Shown here in pieces: positions 1-7,901 of a stretch of DNA of 15,485 bases. The first letter of the stretch is position 1; each line of letters starts with the position of its first letter. Source of the DNA: UBA1783 sp964449115 (GTDB lineage Bacteria; Bacillota_I; Bacilli_A; Erysipelotrichales; Erysipelotrichaceae). The notes beneath the pieces are model-generated. The model searched no databases and was not told where the DNA came from. It saw nothing but the letters and a program-made list of their open reading frames with translations. The stretch lies in contig CAYUXW010000034.1 of the NCBI GenBank assembly GCA_964449115.1, forward strand, positions 1 through 15,485. Reading direction: 5' to 3'. A program made the translations under genes and the position numbers.

Positions 1-41
1 TATTCTTCCGCTAATGTTTAATCTATTTCAGGACAATTTCG

Positions 42-73
42 AAAAATATTGACAGGGAACCATGGTAGGCCCT
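42..73 (-). terminator. Possible weak terminator after aspS
   Basis: Just after the aspS stop codon the minus strand can fold AGGGCC (73-68) against GGttCCCT (61-54), a six-pair stem with a two-base bulge and a six-base loop. A run of five T follows only after an eight-base gap (46-42). This is imperfect, so the hisS-aspS transcript may well continue past the window edge. No open reading frame of note is seen in positions 1-77. Confidence 0.25.
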
Positions 74-77
74 AAAT

Positions 78-1820
78 TTAATCAGTTACAATTTTTATAT
101 GCAATTCCCTCAATTGTTTTTCATCAACCGGAGTTGGAGCATCACTCATTGGACATTTGGCATTGGCATTCTTTGGAAAAGCAATAACATCTCTCAATGA
201 TTCAGAACCAGTCAGAATCATTGCTACTCTATCCAGTCCCAAAGCCAGACCACCATGAGGAGGAGTTCCATATTTCAAGGCATCAATGAAAAATCCAAAT
301 CTGGTTTCGATTTCTTCTTTGGTTAAACTTAATAATTCAAACATCTTCTGTTGCATGTCACAATCATAAATCCTCAGGCTTCCACCACCCAGTTCATAAC
401 CATTCAATACAACATCATACGCATAACTTCTTACTTTTGAAGGATCACTGTCCAACAAATGCAAGTCTTCATCGTATGGTCTGGTAAAAGGATGATGTAC
501 TGAATAGTATCTTTCATCTTCACTTGAATACTCCACAAGAGGAAATTCAACAACCCATAAAAAGTCATAGGTGTTTTTATCATATAGACCTAGACTTCTG
601 CCCAAATGACTTCTTAAAGCTCCTAATACTGAACAGGCTTTTTCCCAGACATCAGAAACAATCAGAACTAATTGATTTTCTTTTAAATCCAGTGTTTTAA
701 TCAAATCTTCTTTTTCTATTTCGTTAAAGAATTTTACTGCACTTCCTTCTAGCTGTTCATTCAGGTATTTAATAGTCACTAAACCTTTAGCTCCATTTTT
801 CTTAGCTAAATCAGTAAGACTGTCAATGTCTTTTCTTGAATAATCAGCTGCGCCATCAACCACCAGGGCTTTAATACTTCCTTTTTCAGATAATCCTGTT
901 TCAAAAGCTCTAAATTCCGAATTTTTAAATACTTCAGTAACATCCCTTAATTCCAAACCAAATCTGGTATCAGGTTTATCTGAACCAAATCTGTTCATTG
1001 CCTCAGTATATTTAAATCTTCTAAATGGCAATTTTATATCAATACCTTTAACATCTTTCATAACCTTGGCTAACATACCTTCAGTCATTGTCAGAATATC
1101 ATCCTGTGACATGAAGCTGGTTTCAATATCCAACTGTGTAAAGTCTAACTGTCTGTCAGCTCTTAAATCTTCATCTCTGAAACATCTGGCAATCTGATAA
1201 TATCTTTCAAATCCAGCCACCATTAAAAGCTGCTTGAACTGCTGTGGAGACTGTGGCAAGGCATAAAATGAACCTGGATGAATTCTACTAGGAACCAGAT
1301 AATCTCTAGCGCCTTCAGGAGTTGATTTAGCTAAAATAGGTGTTTCTACTTCAATAAATCCATTGGCATCCAGATATTCATGCATCGCTTTGACAATTTT
1401 AGCTCTGGTAAATAGTTTCTGCTGCAAAACCGGTCTTCTCAGATCCAGATAACGATATTTCAGCCTTGTTTCCTCTAAGGCATCAGTTTCATCCGCAATA
1501 ATAAAAGGTGTCTGGCTGGCACTGTTGATTATTTTTACTTCTTTGGCCTTTATTTCAATGTCACCAGTATCCATGTTTGGATTTTTACTCTGTCTTTCTA
1601 AAACTGTTCCTGTAACCTGCAGAATATATTCGTTTCTGACATTTCTTACCGCTTCAGTCAATGTTTCATCAAATAGAATTTGAGTTATACCAGTTCTATC
1701 TCTTAAATCTATAAAAACTAGACTACCTAGATTTCTTCTTTTAGCAACCCAGCCAATAAGAGTGACTGTTTTGCCTACATCAGCAATTCTTAACTGACCA
1801 TTAACGTGTGTTCTTTCCAT
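78..1820 (-). CDS. aspS: Aspartyl-tRNA synthetase (AspRS)
   Basis: Class IIb synthetase that charges tRNA-Asp with aspartate in the cytoplasm. With the ATG at 1820 it has 580 residues, normal for the bacterial type with a GAD insertion domain. The N-terminal OB anticodon-binding fold spans about residues 12-100. Motif 2 is the ARCFRDED segment near 211-218, and motif 3 is GLALGLDR near 524-531. Residue 31 is Leu (RRNLGS), as in discriminating E. coli AspRS; as I recall, non-discriminating enzymes often have His there, so this one probably charges only tRNA-Asp (inference). An upstream TTG at 1838 is in frame, but GAGAGG sits six bases before the ATG at 1820, so that start is preferred. The gap to the hisS stop is 11 bases, and its ribosome binding site overlaps the hisS stop; it is co-transcribed with hisS under the T-box. 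Stop is TAA. Confidence 0.97.
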   Translation of the reverse strand: MERTHVNGQLRIADVGKTVTLIGWVAKRRNLGSLVFIDLRDRTGITQILFDETLTEAVRNVRNEYILQVTGTVLERQSKNPNMDTGDIEIKAKEVKIINSASQTPFIIADETDALEETRLKYRYLDLRRPVLQQKLFTRAKIVKAMHEYLDANGFIEVETPILAKSTPEGARDYLVPSRIHPGSFYALPQSPQQFKQLLMVAGFERYYQIARCFRDEDLRADRQLDFTQLDIETSFMSQDDILTMTEGMLAKVMKDVKGIDIKLPFRRFKYTEAMNRFGSDKPDTRFGLELRDVTEVFKNSEFRAFETGLSEKGSIKALVVDGAADYSRKDIDSLTDLAKKNGAKGLVTIKYLNEQLEGSAVKFFNEIEKEDLIKTLDLKENQLVLIVSDVWEKACSVLGALRSHLGRSLGLYDKNTYDFLWVVEFPLVEYSSEDERYYSVHHPFTRPYDEDLHLLDSDPSKVRSYAYDVVLNGYELGGGSLRIYDCDMQQKMFELLSLTKEEIETRFGFFIDALKYGTPPHGGLALGLDRVAMILTGSESLRDVIAFPKNANAKCPMSDAPTPVDEKQLRELHIKIVTD

Positions 1821-1831
1821 AACTTTCCTCT

Positions 1832-3103
1832 CTAGCAAATAATGCTTTTAACTTTATCAACTATCTCTTCAAACTTAACATCTTCTTGAGTTTTATTAGT
1901 TGTATCTTTTATTTGAACAGTATTATTGTCATATTCATTTTCTCCAGCGACAATAATAACTTTAGCTTTATATCTATCAGCTGATTTAAATTGAGCTTTC
2001 AGACTTCTTTGCTGATAGTCCATTTCAGCCTTAATTCCATTACTTCTTAAAAGCTCAACAATTTTAGTTCCATATGTTGAAATGTTTCCCAGTGAAATCA
2101 GATAAACATCAATCTTTTCCTCTTCCACAACCAGACCTTTTTGCTCTTTTGCCAGGGCAATCATTCTTTCCATTCCCATTCCAAATCCAACACCAGACAG
2201 TTGACCACCACCGAAAGTATCAACTAACCCATCATACTGTCCACCGGCAAAAACTGTTGCCTGCTGTCCATCATCATCTTTTGGAACTGCCTCATATACC
2301 GTGTTGGTATAGTAATCCAGACCTCTTACCAGACTATCATCAACCTTATAAGGAATATTCAAATCATCCAGACCTTTTAATACTGTCGCAAAATAAGCTT
2401 TACTTTCCTCATTTAGATAATCACGACATTTTGGAGCACTGGTAAAGCCTGGATGTCCTTTATCGATTTTACAATCCAGCATTCTTAATGGATTCTGCTG
2501 ATATCTTCTTTGACAATCAGAACAGAACTCTTTTAGATATGGGGCAAAATGGTTCTTTAATGCCTTGGTATAGTTATTTCTAGATTCATCATCACCAAGA
2601 GAGTTAATCAGAATAACGACATTATCAATGCCCATTGCTTTGACAATTGCATAACCCAAGGCAATTGTTTCAATATCCAATAGCGGAGATTTAGCACCTA
2701 TAGCTTCAATTCCAAACTGATTAAACTGACGATATCTTCCTTTTCCAGGTCTATCATATCTAAACATCGGACCCATATAGAACAGTTTTACCGGCATATC
2801 AGCATAACCATACATCTTATGTTCTACAAAAGCTCTGATTGCTCCTTTGGTACCTTCAGGTCTTAGCGACAGATCTCTTTGACCTTTATCTTTAAAGGTA
2901 TACATTTCTTTGTTAACCATATCAGAAGAATCATTTTCACCAACAAAAACTTCTGTATGTTCAAATATTGGGGTTCTTATTTCTTTATATCCATATAATT
3001 CACATTGTCTGTAAATAATTTCTTCCATCCTCTGCCACAGGGAAATATCTTCTCCATATATATCCTGAGTTCCTCTGGGAAGTTGAAATTTCATTTCTGC
3101 CAT
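1832..3103 (-). CDS. hisS: Histidyl-tRNA synthetase (HisRS)
   Basis: Class IIa synthetase charging tRNA-His. The product has 423 residues, the usual length. It opens with the typical FQLPRGTQDI segment. Motif 2 lies at about 109-135 (GPMFRYDRPGKGRYRQF), the histidine-binding LVRGLDYY at about 258-265 and motif 3 (GVGFGMGMER) at about 304-313, followed by a C-terminal anticodon-binding domain. The ATG at 3103 is chosen because AAAGGAGAGG stands just upstream. An in-frame GTG at 3169 would add 22 residues, but those codons are the T-box antiterminator and terminator. First gene of the hisS-aspS pair. Stop is TAG. Confidence 0.97.
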   Translation of the reverse strand: MAEMKFQLPRGTQDIYGEDISLWQRMEEIIYRQCELYGYKEIRTPIFEHTEVFVGENDSSDMVNKEMYTFKDKGQRDLSLRPEGTKGAIRAFVEHKMYGYADMPVKLFYMGPMFRYDRPGKGRYRQFNQFGIEAIGAKSPLLDIETIALGYAIVKAMGIDNVVILINSLGDDESRNNYTKALKNHFAPYLKEFCSDCQRRYQQNPLRMLDCKIDKGHPGFTSAPKCRDYLNEESKAYFATVLKGLDDLNIPYKVDDSLVRGLDYYTNTVYEAVPKDDDGQQATVFAGGQYDGLVDTFGGGQLSGVGFGMGMERMIALAKEQKGLVVEEEKIDVYLISLGNISTYGTKIVELLRSNGIKAEMDYQQRSLKAQFKSADRYKAKVIIVAGENEYDNNTVQIKDTTNKTQEDVKFEEIVDKVKSIIC

Positions 3104-3125
3104 AAATAATTCCTCTCCTTTAAAT

Positions 3126-3150
3126 AAAAAACGCCCTTCGATAAGGACGC
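3126..3150 (-). terminator. T-box attenuator terminator upstream of hisS
   Basis: GCGTCCTT (3150-3143), loop ATCG, then AAGGGCGT (3138-3131) forms an eight-pair stem, including G-U pairs, directly followed by a T run. The same GCGTCCTT strand is shared with the antiterminator, so the two folds exclude each other, as expected for transcription attenuation. Confidence 0.92.
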
Positions 3151-3331
3151 TGACATTGCGTGGTGCCACCTTAATTGCTTCTTGATGGGTTAACGCCCCT
3201 AACGTTTCTTCCTACTGTCAGTTCAAAAGAAATTCTCCAAAGTGTCTATTCTATAAGTCTTATCAGAAACTTGCACCATCCGTTTCTTCTCTACAGATTC
3301 AACTTAAAGACTTTTCTTTATCATCAAATAT
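3126..3331 (-). promoter_or_regulatory. T-box riboswitch leader of hisS-aspS
   Basis: The untranslated leader has the T-box architecture. The Stem I base is AAAGAAA (3319-3313) pairing with TTTCTTT (3232-3226). A middle helix is TAAGTT (3306-3301) with GACTTA (3259-3254). An AGAGA segment (3292-3288) precedes a distal hairpin GAAAC/GTTTC (3286-3282, 3270-3266) whose loop contains GGTG. The 3' side of the specifier loop reads TAGAATAGACAC (3253-3242), giving Asp GAC at 3246-3244 and overlapping His CAC at 3244-3242. AACG/CGTT (3206-3203, 3195-3192) is a stem III candidate. The antiterminator is AAGG (3172-3169), a seven-base bulge TGGCACC (3168-3162), ACGC (3161-3158), then GCGTCCTT (3150-3143). 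Uncharged tRNA should stabilise the antiterminator through its NCCA end pairing with TGGC. Family identity is firm; which tRNA binds is inference. Confidence 0.95.
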
Positions 3332-3337
3332 GTAATC

Positions 3338-3366
3338 ATTTTATCATATTGAAAATAGATATTCAA
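3338..3366 (-). promoter_or_regulatory. Promoter of hisS-aspS
   Basis: TTGAAT (3366-3361), a 17-base spacer and TAAAAT (3343-3338), with TG one base before the -10 element (extended -10). The expected transcription start is near 3331, just before T-box Stem I. The -35 element abuts the T run of the rel terminator. Confidence 0.75.
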
Positions 3367-3403
3367 ATAAAAATAAAGATCTAATATCACAATTAAATCT
3401 TTA
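3365..3403 (-). terminator. Rho-independent terminator of rel
   Basis: TAAAGATTTAAT (3403-3392) pairs over 12 positions, one of them T-G, with ATTAGATCTTTA (3385-3374) around a six-base loop, followed by TTTTTATTT. The stem begins inside the rel TAA stop codon. It is AT-rich, so efficiency is uncertain. Confidence 0.75.
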
Positions 3404-5599
3404 TCTTATTATTCTGGCAACATCTACTACAGAGTTGATTTTTTTCAGATTAGCCATAACATTTTTTAACTGTTCCTGATTTTTAACTTTAATCTTAATA
3501 TCAACGTGAACATTGACCTTATCTGGCATAACTTCAGAGTTAATACCATTCAGGCTCAACTTGAACTGCGAAATCAAAGTTATGATATCACTTATCAGAT
3601 AGTTTCGATCTGTTGCATCAATTCTAAGCCAACTGTCATACTGATAGTCACCTGTATTATCCCATTTTACCTCTATCAGACGGTTAGTTTCATTGGCAAT
3701 ATTTGGACATTCTACTCGATGAACTTTAATTCCTGAACCTCGGGTAATAAAACCAACAATTTCATCACCATTAACCGGCATACAGCAACCAGAAACATTG
3801 ACCATCATCGAATCGATACCTTCAACAATTACTCCAGCTTCAGATACAGTACGGGTTCTTTTCTTAGCTCTTTCCTGAACCATCTTTGTCAATGCTTCAT
3901 TATCCAGTGCCTGACCTTTGGTATTAGCCAGTTTATCAATGGCCTGCTGCAGAGATATTGATTTATTTCCCACAGCATACATAAACTCATTGTAGTTATT
4001 GCTGGAAAATTCCCTGTAAATTGATTCTAACTTGTTTTTATCAAAATAGGTCTTTTCATCAAGATTTCTCTTTTTCAGCTCATCCACAAACATCTTTTCA
4101 CCTTTTTCGATGGTTTCAGCTCTGGCTTCGGTTTCTTTTTTCATTAAATAAGATTTAATCTTATTTCTGGCAGTGGCTGACTTTACAATCTTGAGCCAGT
4201 CTTCTGAAGGACCGGTATTTTTATTAGTTCTGATATTTACAACATCTCCCGTGTTCAAAACCGTATTTAAAGGCACATGAGCGCCATTTACTATCGCACC
4301 CACAGCAGTATGCCCTACTTCAGTATGAACACGGTAGGCGAAATCTAAAGGTGTAGAACCGTTTGGTAGTTCAATAACCCTACCTTTTGGAGTCATGGCA
4401 TAAACATTGGCTTCAAAGATATCTTTTTGTATCTTGTCTACCAGATCTGTCGGATGGTCCTGTTCTAAATCATCAAGCAGGCCAATCATATCATGGAACC
4501 AGCCAAGTTTATTTTCAATCTCTTTCTGTTCAGTTTTACTGTTGTATTTACCTTCTTTATAAGCCCAGTGAGCAGCAATACCCATTTCAGCAATCCTATC
4601 CATCTCCTCAGTTCTAATCTGAACTTCAAAAAGATTGCCATTATTATCTAAAACTGATGTATGTAAAGACTGATACATATTAGGTTTAGGTACAGCAATA
4701 TAGTCCTTTAATCTATTGGGAACCGGCCTGTACTTATTATGAATATGACCCAAGATTTCATAACAGTTCAATTCCGTTTCAGTAATAACCCTGATGGCAT
4801 ATAAATCATATATTTCTTCAAAACTTCTATTCTTTTTCTCCATCTTTTTATGGATTGAATAGATGTGTTTACTTCTTCCAAAGATTCTAAATATCAAATT
4901 TTTATCAGACAACAGTTCATCGATATCAATAATCATCTTTTTGACAACTTCCTGTCTTTCACTTTTCTTGGCTTCCAGAAGATCGGCTATTTCATGATAT
5001 TTCTCATTTTCCAAATACATGAACGATAAATCTTCCAATTCATTTTTCATTTCCGCCAAACCTAGACGGTGGGCAATAGGAGCATAGACATTTAAGGTTT
5101 CTGAAGCTATTTTCTTTTGTTTTTCTTCAGTGTGATACATCAGCGTTCTCATATTGTGCAATCTGTCTGATAATTTGATGATTATTACACGAACATCTTT
5201 AGCCATGGCAATAAAAATCTTGCGGTGATTGGCTGCTAAATATTCTTTTTCATCCTGAAACTTCAAAGAACCAATTTTAGAAACCCCTTCAACAAGTTTG
5301 GCAACCTCTTCATCAAATTCGTTTTTAATAACTTCAAAACTGACTCCACAGTCTTCCATTGTATCATGCAAAAGGCCACCACAGATTGTCTGAGGTCCAG
5401 CCTGTAAGGTAGCCAGGATATAACCTACATTCAAGGCATGATAAAAATAAGGCTCACCACTTTTTCTAAACTGTCCCTTATGCATTTCGCTGGCAAAGTT
5501 ATAAGCCTTTTCAATCATGTCTAAAGAGTCTTTCTCATTGATATAAGTTCTGACTCTTTCAAACAATATTTCCTTTGTAACAGTAACCTGCGCACTCAT
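3401..5599 (-). CDS. relA: Bifunctional (p)ppGpp synthetase/hydrolase Rel
   Basis: Makes (p)ppGpp from ATP and GDP/GTP on ribosomes with uncharged tRNA, and hydrolyses it; the master of the stringent response. With the ATG at 5599 it has 732 residues, standard for long Rel. The N-terminal hydrolase carries the HD pair in GLLHDTMED (HD at 78-79). The synthetase domain, about 235-350, has RLKD at 296-299, the RxKD form typical of bifunctional enzymes, and ends with the QIRTEEMDRIAE segment. TGS follows at about 399-460, a Cys-containing zinc-finger segment (GCCMPV) at about 604-609 and a C-terminal ACT domain at about 655-732. A GTG at 5608 is in frame but lies directly against the AAAAGG motif; GGGTG is better spaced for the ATG at 5599. 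Own promoter and terminator. It sits after apt, as in Bacillus. Stop is TAA. Confidence 0.96.
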   Translation of the reverse strand: MSAQVTVTKEILFERVRTYINEKDSLDMIEKAYNFASEMHKGQFRKSGEPYFYHALNVGYILATLQAGPQTICGGLLHDTMEDCGVSFEVIKNEFDEEVAKLVEGVSKIGSLKFQDEKEYLAANHRKIFIAMAKDVRVIIIKLSDRLHNMRTLMYHTEEKQKKIASETLNVYAPIAHRLGLAEMKNELEDLSFMYLENEKYHEIADLLEAKKSERQEVVKKMIIDIDELLSDKNLIFRIFGRSKHIYSIHKKMEKKNRSFEEIYDLYAIRVITETELNCYEILGHIHNKYRPVPNRLKDYIAVPKPNMYQSLHTSVLDNNGNLFEVQIRTEEMDRIAEMGIAAHWAYKEGKYNSKTEQKEIENKLGWFHDMIGLLDDLEQDHPTDLVDKIQKDIFEANVYAMTPKGRVIELPNGSTPLDFAYRVHTEVGHTAVGAIVNGAHVPLNTVLNTGDVVNIRTNKNTGPSEDWLKIVKSATARNKIKSYLMKKETEARAETIEKGEKMFVDELKKRNLDEKTYFDKNKLESIYREFSSNNYNEFMYAVGNKSISLQQAIDKLANTKGQALDNEALTKMVQERAKKRTRTVSEAGVIVEGIDSMMVNVSGCCMPVNGDEIVGFITRGSGIKVHRVECPNIANETNRLIEVKWDNTGDYQYDSWLRIDATDRNYLISDIITLISQFKLSLNGINSEVMPDKVNVHVDIKIKVKNQEQLKNVMANLKKINSVVDVARIIR

Positions 5600-5626
5600 T
5601 TCATTCACCCTTTTATAAGTATTATT

Positions 5627-5655
5627 ATTTTATCATAAACCTTTAAATATAAAAA
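5627..5655 (-). promoter_or_regulatory. Probable promoter of rel
   Basis: TAAAAT (5632-5627) with TG one base upstream. The 11-base string TATGATAAAAT is identical to that in the hisS promoter. The -35 position (5655-5650, TTTTTA) is weak and overlaps the T run of the apt terminator, so this would act as an extended -10 promoter. Confidence 0.55.
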
Positions 5656-5676
5656 GAAAAGACAGTTTTCACTGTC
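5651..5676 (-). terminator. Rho-independent terminator of apt
   Basis: GACAGT (5676-5671), tetraloop GAAA, ACTGTC (5666-5661): a perfect six-pair stem followed by TTTTCTTTTT. It lies 8 bases beyond the apt stop codon. Confidence 0.88.
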
Positions 5677-5684
5677 CATATAAT

Positions 5685-6206
5685 CTATTCTCCTTCAAAT
5701 TCAAGAATTGAATAGACATCATATCCTTTTAATACTTCTCTGCCCTTTAAATCAATAAGTTCTATCAAAAAGGCATTGCCAACAACTTCACCACCCAGCT
5801 GTTCAACTAACTGGTTAGCGGCTTTAATTGTTCCCCCGGTTGCCAAAAGATCATCTATAACCAAAACTTTTTGTCCTGGCATAATCGAATCCTTATGAAT
5901 TTCCAAGGTACTTGTACCATATTCTAAATCGTATTGAGCAGAGATAACTTCTCTAGGTAGTTTGTTAGGCTTTCTAGCAGGAACAAAACCGATGCCTAGT
6001 TCATATGCAACCGGACAGCCAAAGATAAAACCTCTTGATTCTGGCCCTACAATTACCTCAGCCCCAACTTTTTTGGCATATTCAACTAATAATCTGGTTA
6101 TTTCTCTAAATGCTGCACCATCCTGAATAGCTGGTGTAACATCTCTAAATAAAATCCCTTTAATCGGATAATCAGGAATGCTTGCAATATAATCATATAA
6201 ATTCAT
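5685..6206 (-). CDS. apt: Adenine phosphoribosyltransferase
   Basis: Purine salvage enzyme converting adenine and PRPP to AMP and pyrophosphate. The product has 173 residues, the usual length. The PRPP-binding motif VLVIDDLLATGGT is at 114-126. The conserved segments PDYPIKGILFRD (11-22) and GPESRGFIFG (54-63) are also present. A TTG at 6212 is in frame, but AAGGAG is eight bases from the ATG at 6206 and only two from the TTG, so the ATG is preferred. It has its own -10 element and terminator, so it can be expressed apart from recJ upstream and rel downstream. AMP salvage next to Rel is a common Bacillota arrangement. Stop is TAG. Confidence 0.96.
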   Translation of the reverse strand: MNLYDYIASIPDYPIKGILFRDVTPAIQDGAAFREITRLLVEYAKKVGAEVIVGPESRGFIFGCPVAYELGIGFVPARKPNKLPREVISAQYDLEYGTSTLEIHKDSIMPGQKVLVIDDLLATGGTIKAANQLVEQLGGEVVGNAFLIELIDLKGREVLKGYDVYSILEFEGE

Positions 6207-6234
6207 TTTCAATTCTCCTTTTTAAAACATTTCA

Positions 6235-6243
6235 ATTATAACA
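6235..6243 (-). promoter_or_regulatory. Extended -10 promoter of apt
   Basis: TGT followed by a perfect TATAAT (6240-6235), 29 bases before the apt ATG. No good -35 element is seen 16-18 bases upstream, so activity would rest on the extended -10. No terminator is seen between recJ and this site, so recJ transcripts may also read into apt. Confidence 0.55.
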
Positions 6244-6290
6244 AACTTTTACCAATATTAATATCTGTTTTATTCTAGTAGTCTGTTATT

Positions 6291-7883
6291 CTAATCCAAT
6301 ATATCTTTTATCATAATCTGATAAGAAACTCTCCCATTAAAAGAGTTTTCCTGAAGATAGCCATATACTTTTAGTCTATCCCTGTTTTTATAATGTTCAT
6401 AACCCTTGTTATCAAAACTGATAAATTCCAGATCTCTGCATTTCCATTTCAACTGATATTCATTTCTTAAAGATATATAATCAGCAATATTGTCAATTGT
6501 TACCTTTAAAAGTGGTAATCTTCTACCCTGTCCAAATGGACGGTAATAAAACAATTCTTCAATATTTTGAGCAGTCAGATCTTTTGTATCAACTACAATA
6601 TATTCTTCAACAACTTCATTCTTATGATGATCAAGTTTTTCCTTCAGATACTCTTTAAATGAATATAGCATATCTTTTTCAATAGTAATACCACAGGCCT
6701 GTTTGTGACCCCCTAGGGCAATAGTACTGTCTCGAAAGTCTTCCAGCATACCTAATATATCAACTTCACCATTTGACCTTCCTGAGCCTTTAATTTGACT
6801 TAGAGAATCTGTCATTATAAATGTCACCTTTTTAGTTTTATCAGCAATTCTGGTCGCTATCAAGCCCAATAATCCTTCATGCAGTTCTGGCAGATAGATC
6901 AGATTGAAATTTTCATTAGCATCTATTTCCTTTTTGACCAGCTCATTCTGTTGTCTGGTAAGCTGTAATCTGGCATTATTGACTTTTATAATCTGAGCAG
7001 CCAATGAATTAATCTCCCTGTTATCCTCAGATAACAGAAACCTTACCACATTATTGACATTGGCAATATCAGCCATCCTTCCAACTGCATTTATTTTAGG
7101 AACAATTTTAAAAGCTACATTATCTTCATTGATTGGAAGATAAAATTTATCTAATAGTAAAACATTTTTATATTGACCCTGATTAAGATAAGTTAGACCA
7201 TCTTTTACTATTTTGACATTGGCACCCTTTAGCTCCATCACATCAGCAATTGTGGCAATCATAGCCAAAACAGCAGTACTGTAGTCTGCCAGTGCTAAAT
7301 AGCAGGCTAACAGGTATACGATGCCACTGCCACAAAGGTATTTATAATCAGCACTTAAAAGTGTCGGATGCAATAAATAATCACAGTCAACTTCCTGAAT
7401 AATGACATGATGATCGGTCACAATCGAAATCATTTCTTTTTCTTTAGCAAATTTTAATGCTTCCGGACTGCTGACGCCATTATCTACCGTAATTAAAACT
7501 TCATAGCCTTTTTCATAAGCCATCTGCAGTTTTTCTAAAGAAAGGCCATAGCCTTCTTCCAGACGATTAGGTATATAGAAGCCATTTTCTATTCCCATCT
7601 TATCTAATATCTTTTTAACAATGGTAGTACCACAGATTCCATCACAGTCATAATCACCAAAAATAAAAACTTTTTTATTTTCCATTTTTACTGTTTCTAA
7701 ACATTTTTTAATTGGTTCAAATACCTTTTCATCTATATCAAACTGCTCTAGAGGATGAAAAAAGGAAGCAATATCTTGCGGTTCATATTTCATAGCTGAT
7801 AAAACTTTCGCTAGCAAAGAATTGATTGAATAGGTTTCCATCAGTTTTTGATAGTCACTTGTATCAGTTTTTATATAAATCAT
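6291..7883 (-). CDS. recJ: Single-stranded-DNA exonuclease RecJ
   Basis: 5'-3' single-strand DNA exonuclease of the DHH phosphoesterase family, acting in recombination and repair. The 530 residues include the metal-binding motifs GDYDCDG (76-82), TVDNG (132-136), TDHH (156-159) and PKINAVGR (262-269). The DHHA1 domain follows with GSGRS (366-370) and GGHKQACG (391-398), then a C-terminal OB-like part. It lacks the long C-terminal extension of Bacillus RecJ (near 780 residues) and is closer to the E. coli length. The ATG at 7883 has AGGGG upstream. The gap to the secDF stop is 18 bases, so it is likely co-transcribed with mraY-comN-secDF. Stop is TAG. Confidence 0.93.
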   Translation of the reverse strand: MIYIKTDTSDYQKLMETYSINSLLAKVLSAMKYEPQDIASFFHPLEQFDIDEKVFEPIKKCLETVKMENKKVFIFGDYDCDGICGTTIVKKILDKMGIENGFYIPNRLEEGYGLSLEKLQMAYEKGYEVLITVDNGVSSPEALKFAKEKEMISIVTDHHVIIQEVDCDYLLHPTLLSADYKYLCGSGIVYLLACYLALADYSTAVLAMIATIADVMELKGANVKIVKDGLTYLNQGQYKNVLLLDKFYLPINEDNVAFKIVPKINAVGRMADIANVNNVVRFLLSEDNREINSLAAQIIKVNNARLQLTRQQNELVKKEIDANENFNLIYLPELHEGLLGLIATRIADKTKKVTFIMTDSLSQIKGSGRSNGEVDILGMLEDFRDSTIALGGHKQACGITIEKDMLYSFKEYLKEKLDHHKNEVVEEYIVVDTKDLTAQNIEELFYYRPFGQGRRLPLLKVTIDNIADYISLRNEYQLKWKCRDLEFISFDNKGYEHYKNRDRLKVYGYLQENSFNGRVSYQIMIKDILD

Positions 7884-7901
7884 ATGCTTCCCCTTTATTT
7901 A

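Noticed and set aside
49..77. Plus-strand TTGACA with CTAAAT 17 bases later, a promoter-like match pointing into aspS antisense.
   Set aside because: Only one element is good, there is no gene on that strand, and such matches are expected by chance in AT-rich DNA.
2074..2445. Plus-strand open frame of 123 codons inside hisS.
   Set aside because: It is antisense to a clear HisRS gene, has a His/Pro/Leu-rich composition typical of a reverse-strand shadow and no recognisable domain or ribosome binding site.
3175..3384. Plus-strand open frame of 69 codons across the T-box region.
   Set aside because: The interval is fully explained on the minus strand by the T-box leader, promoter and rel terminator; the predicted peptide is low in information.
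3401..5599. The possibility that Rel is a synthetase-only RelA.
   Set aside because: The intact HD pair and the RxKD motif indicate a bifunctional enzyme.
6261..6293. Imperfect direct repeat TAGAATAACAGA / TAGAATAAAACAGA after the recJ stop.
   Set aside because: Two short AT-rich copies only; no hairpin, array or known binding site is supported.
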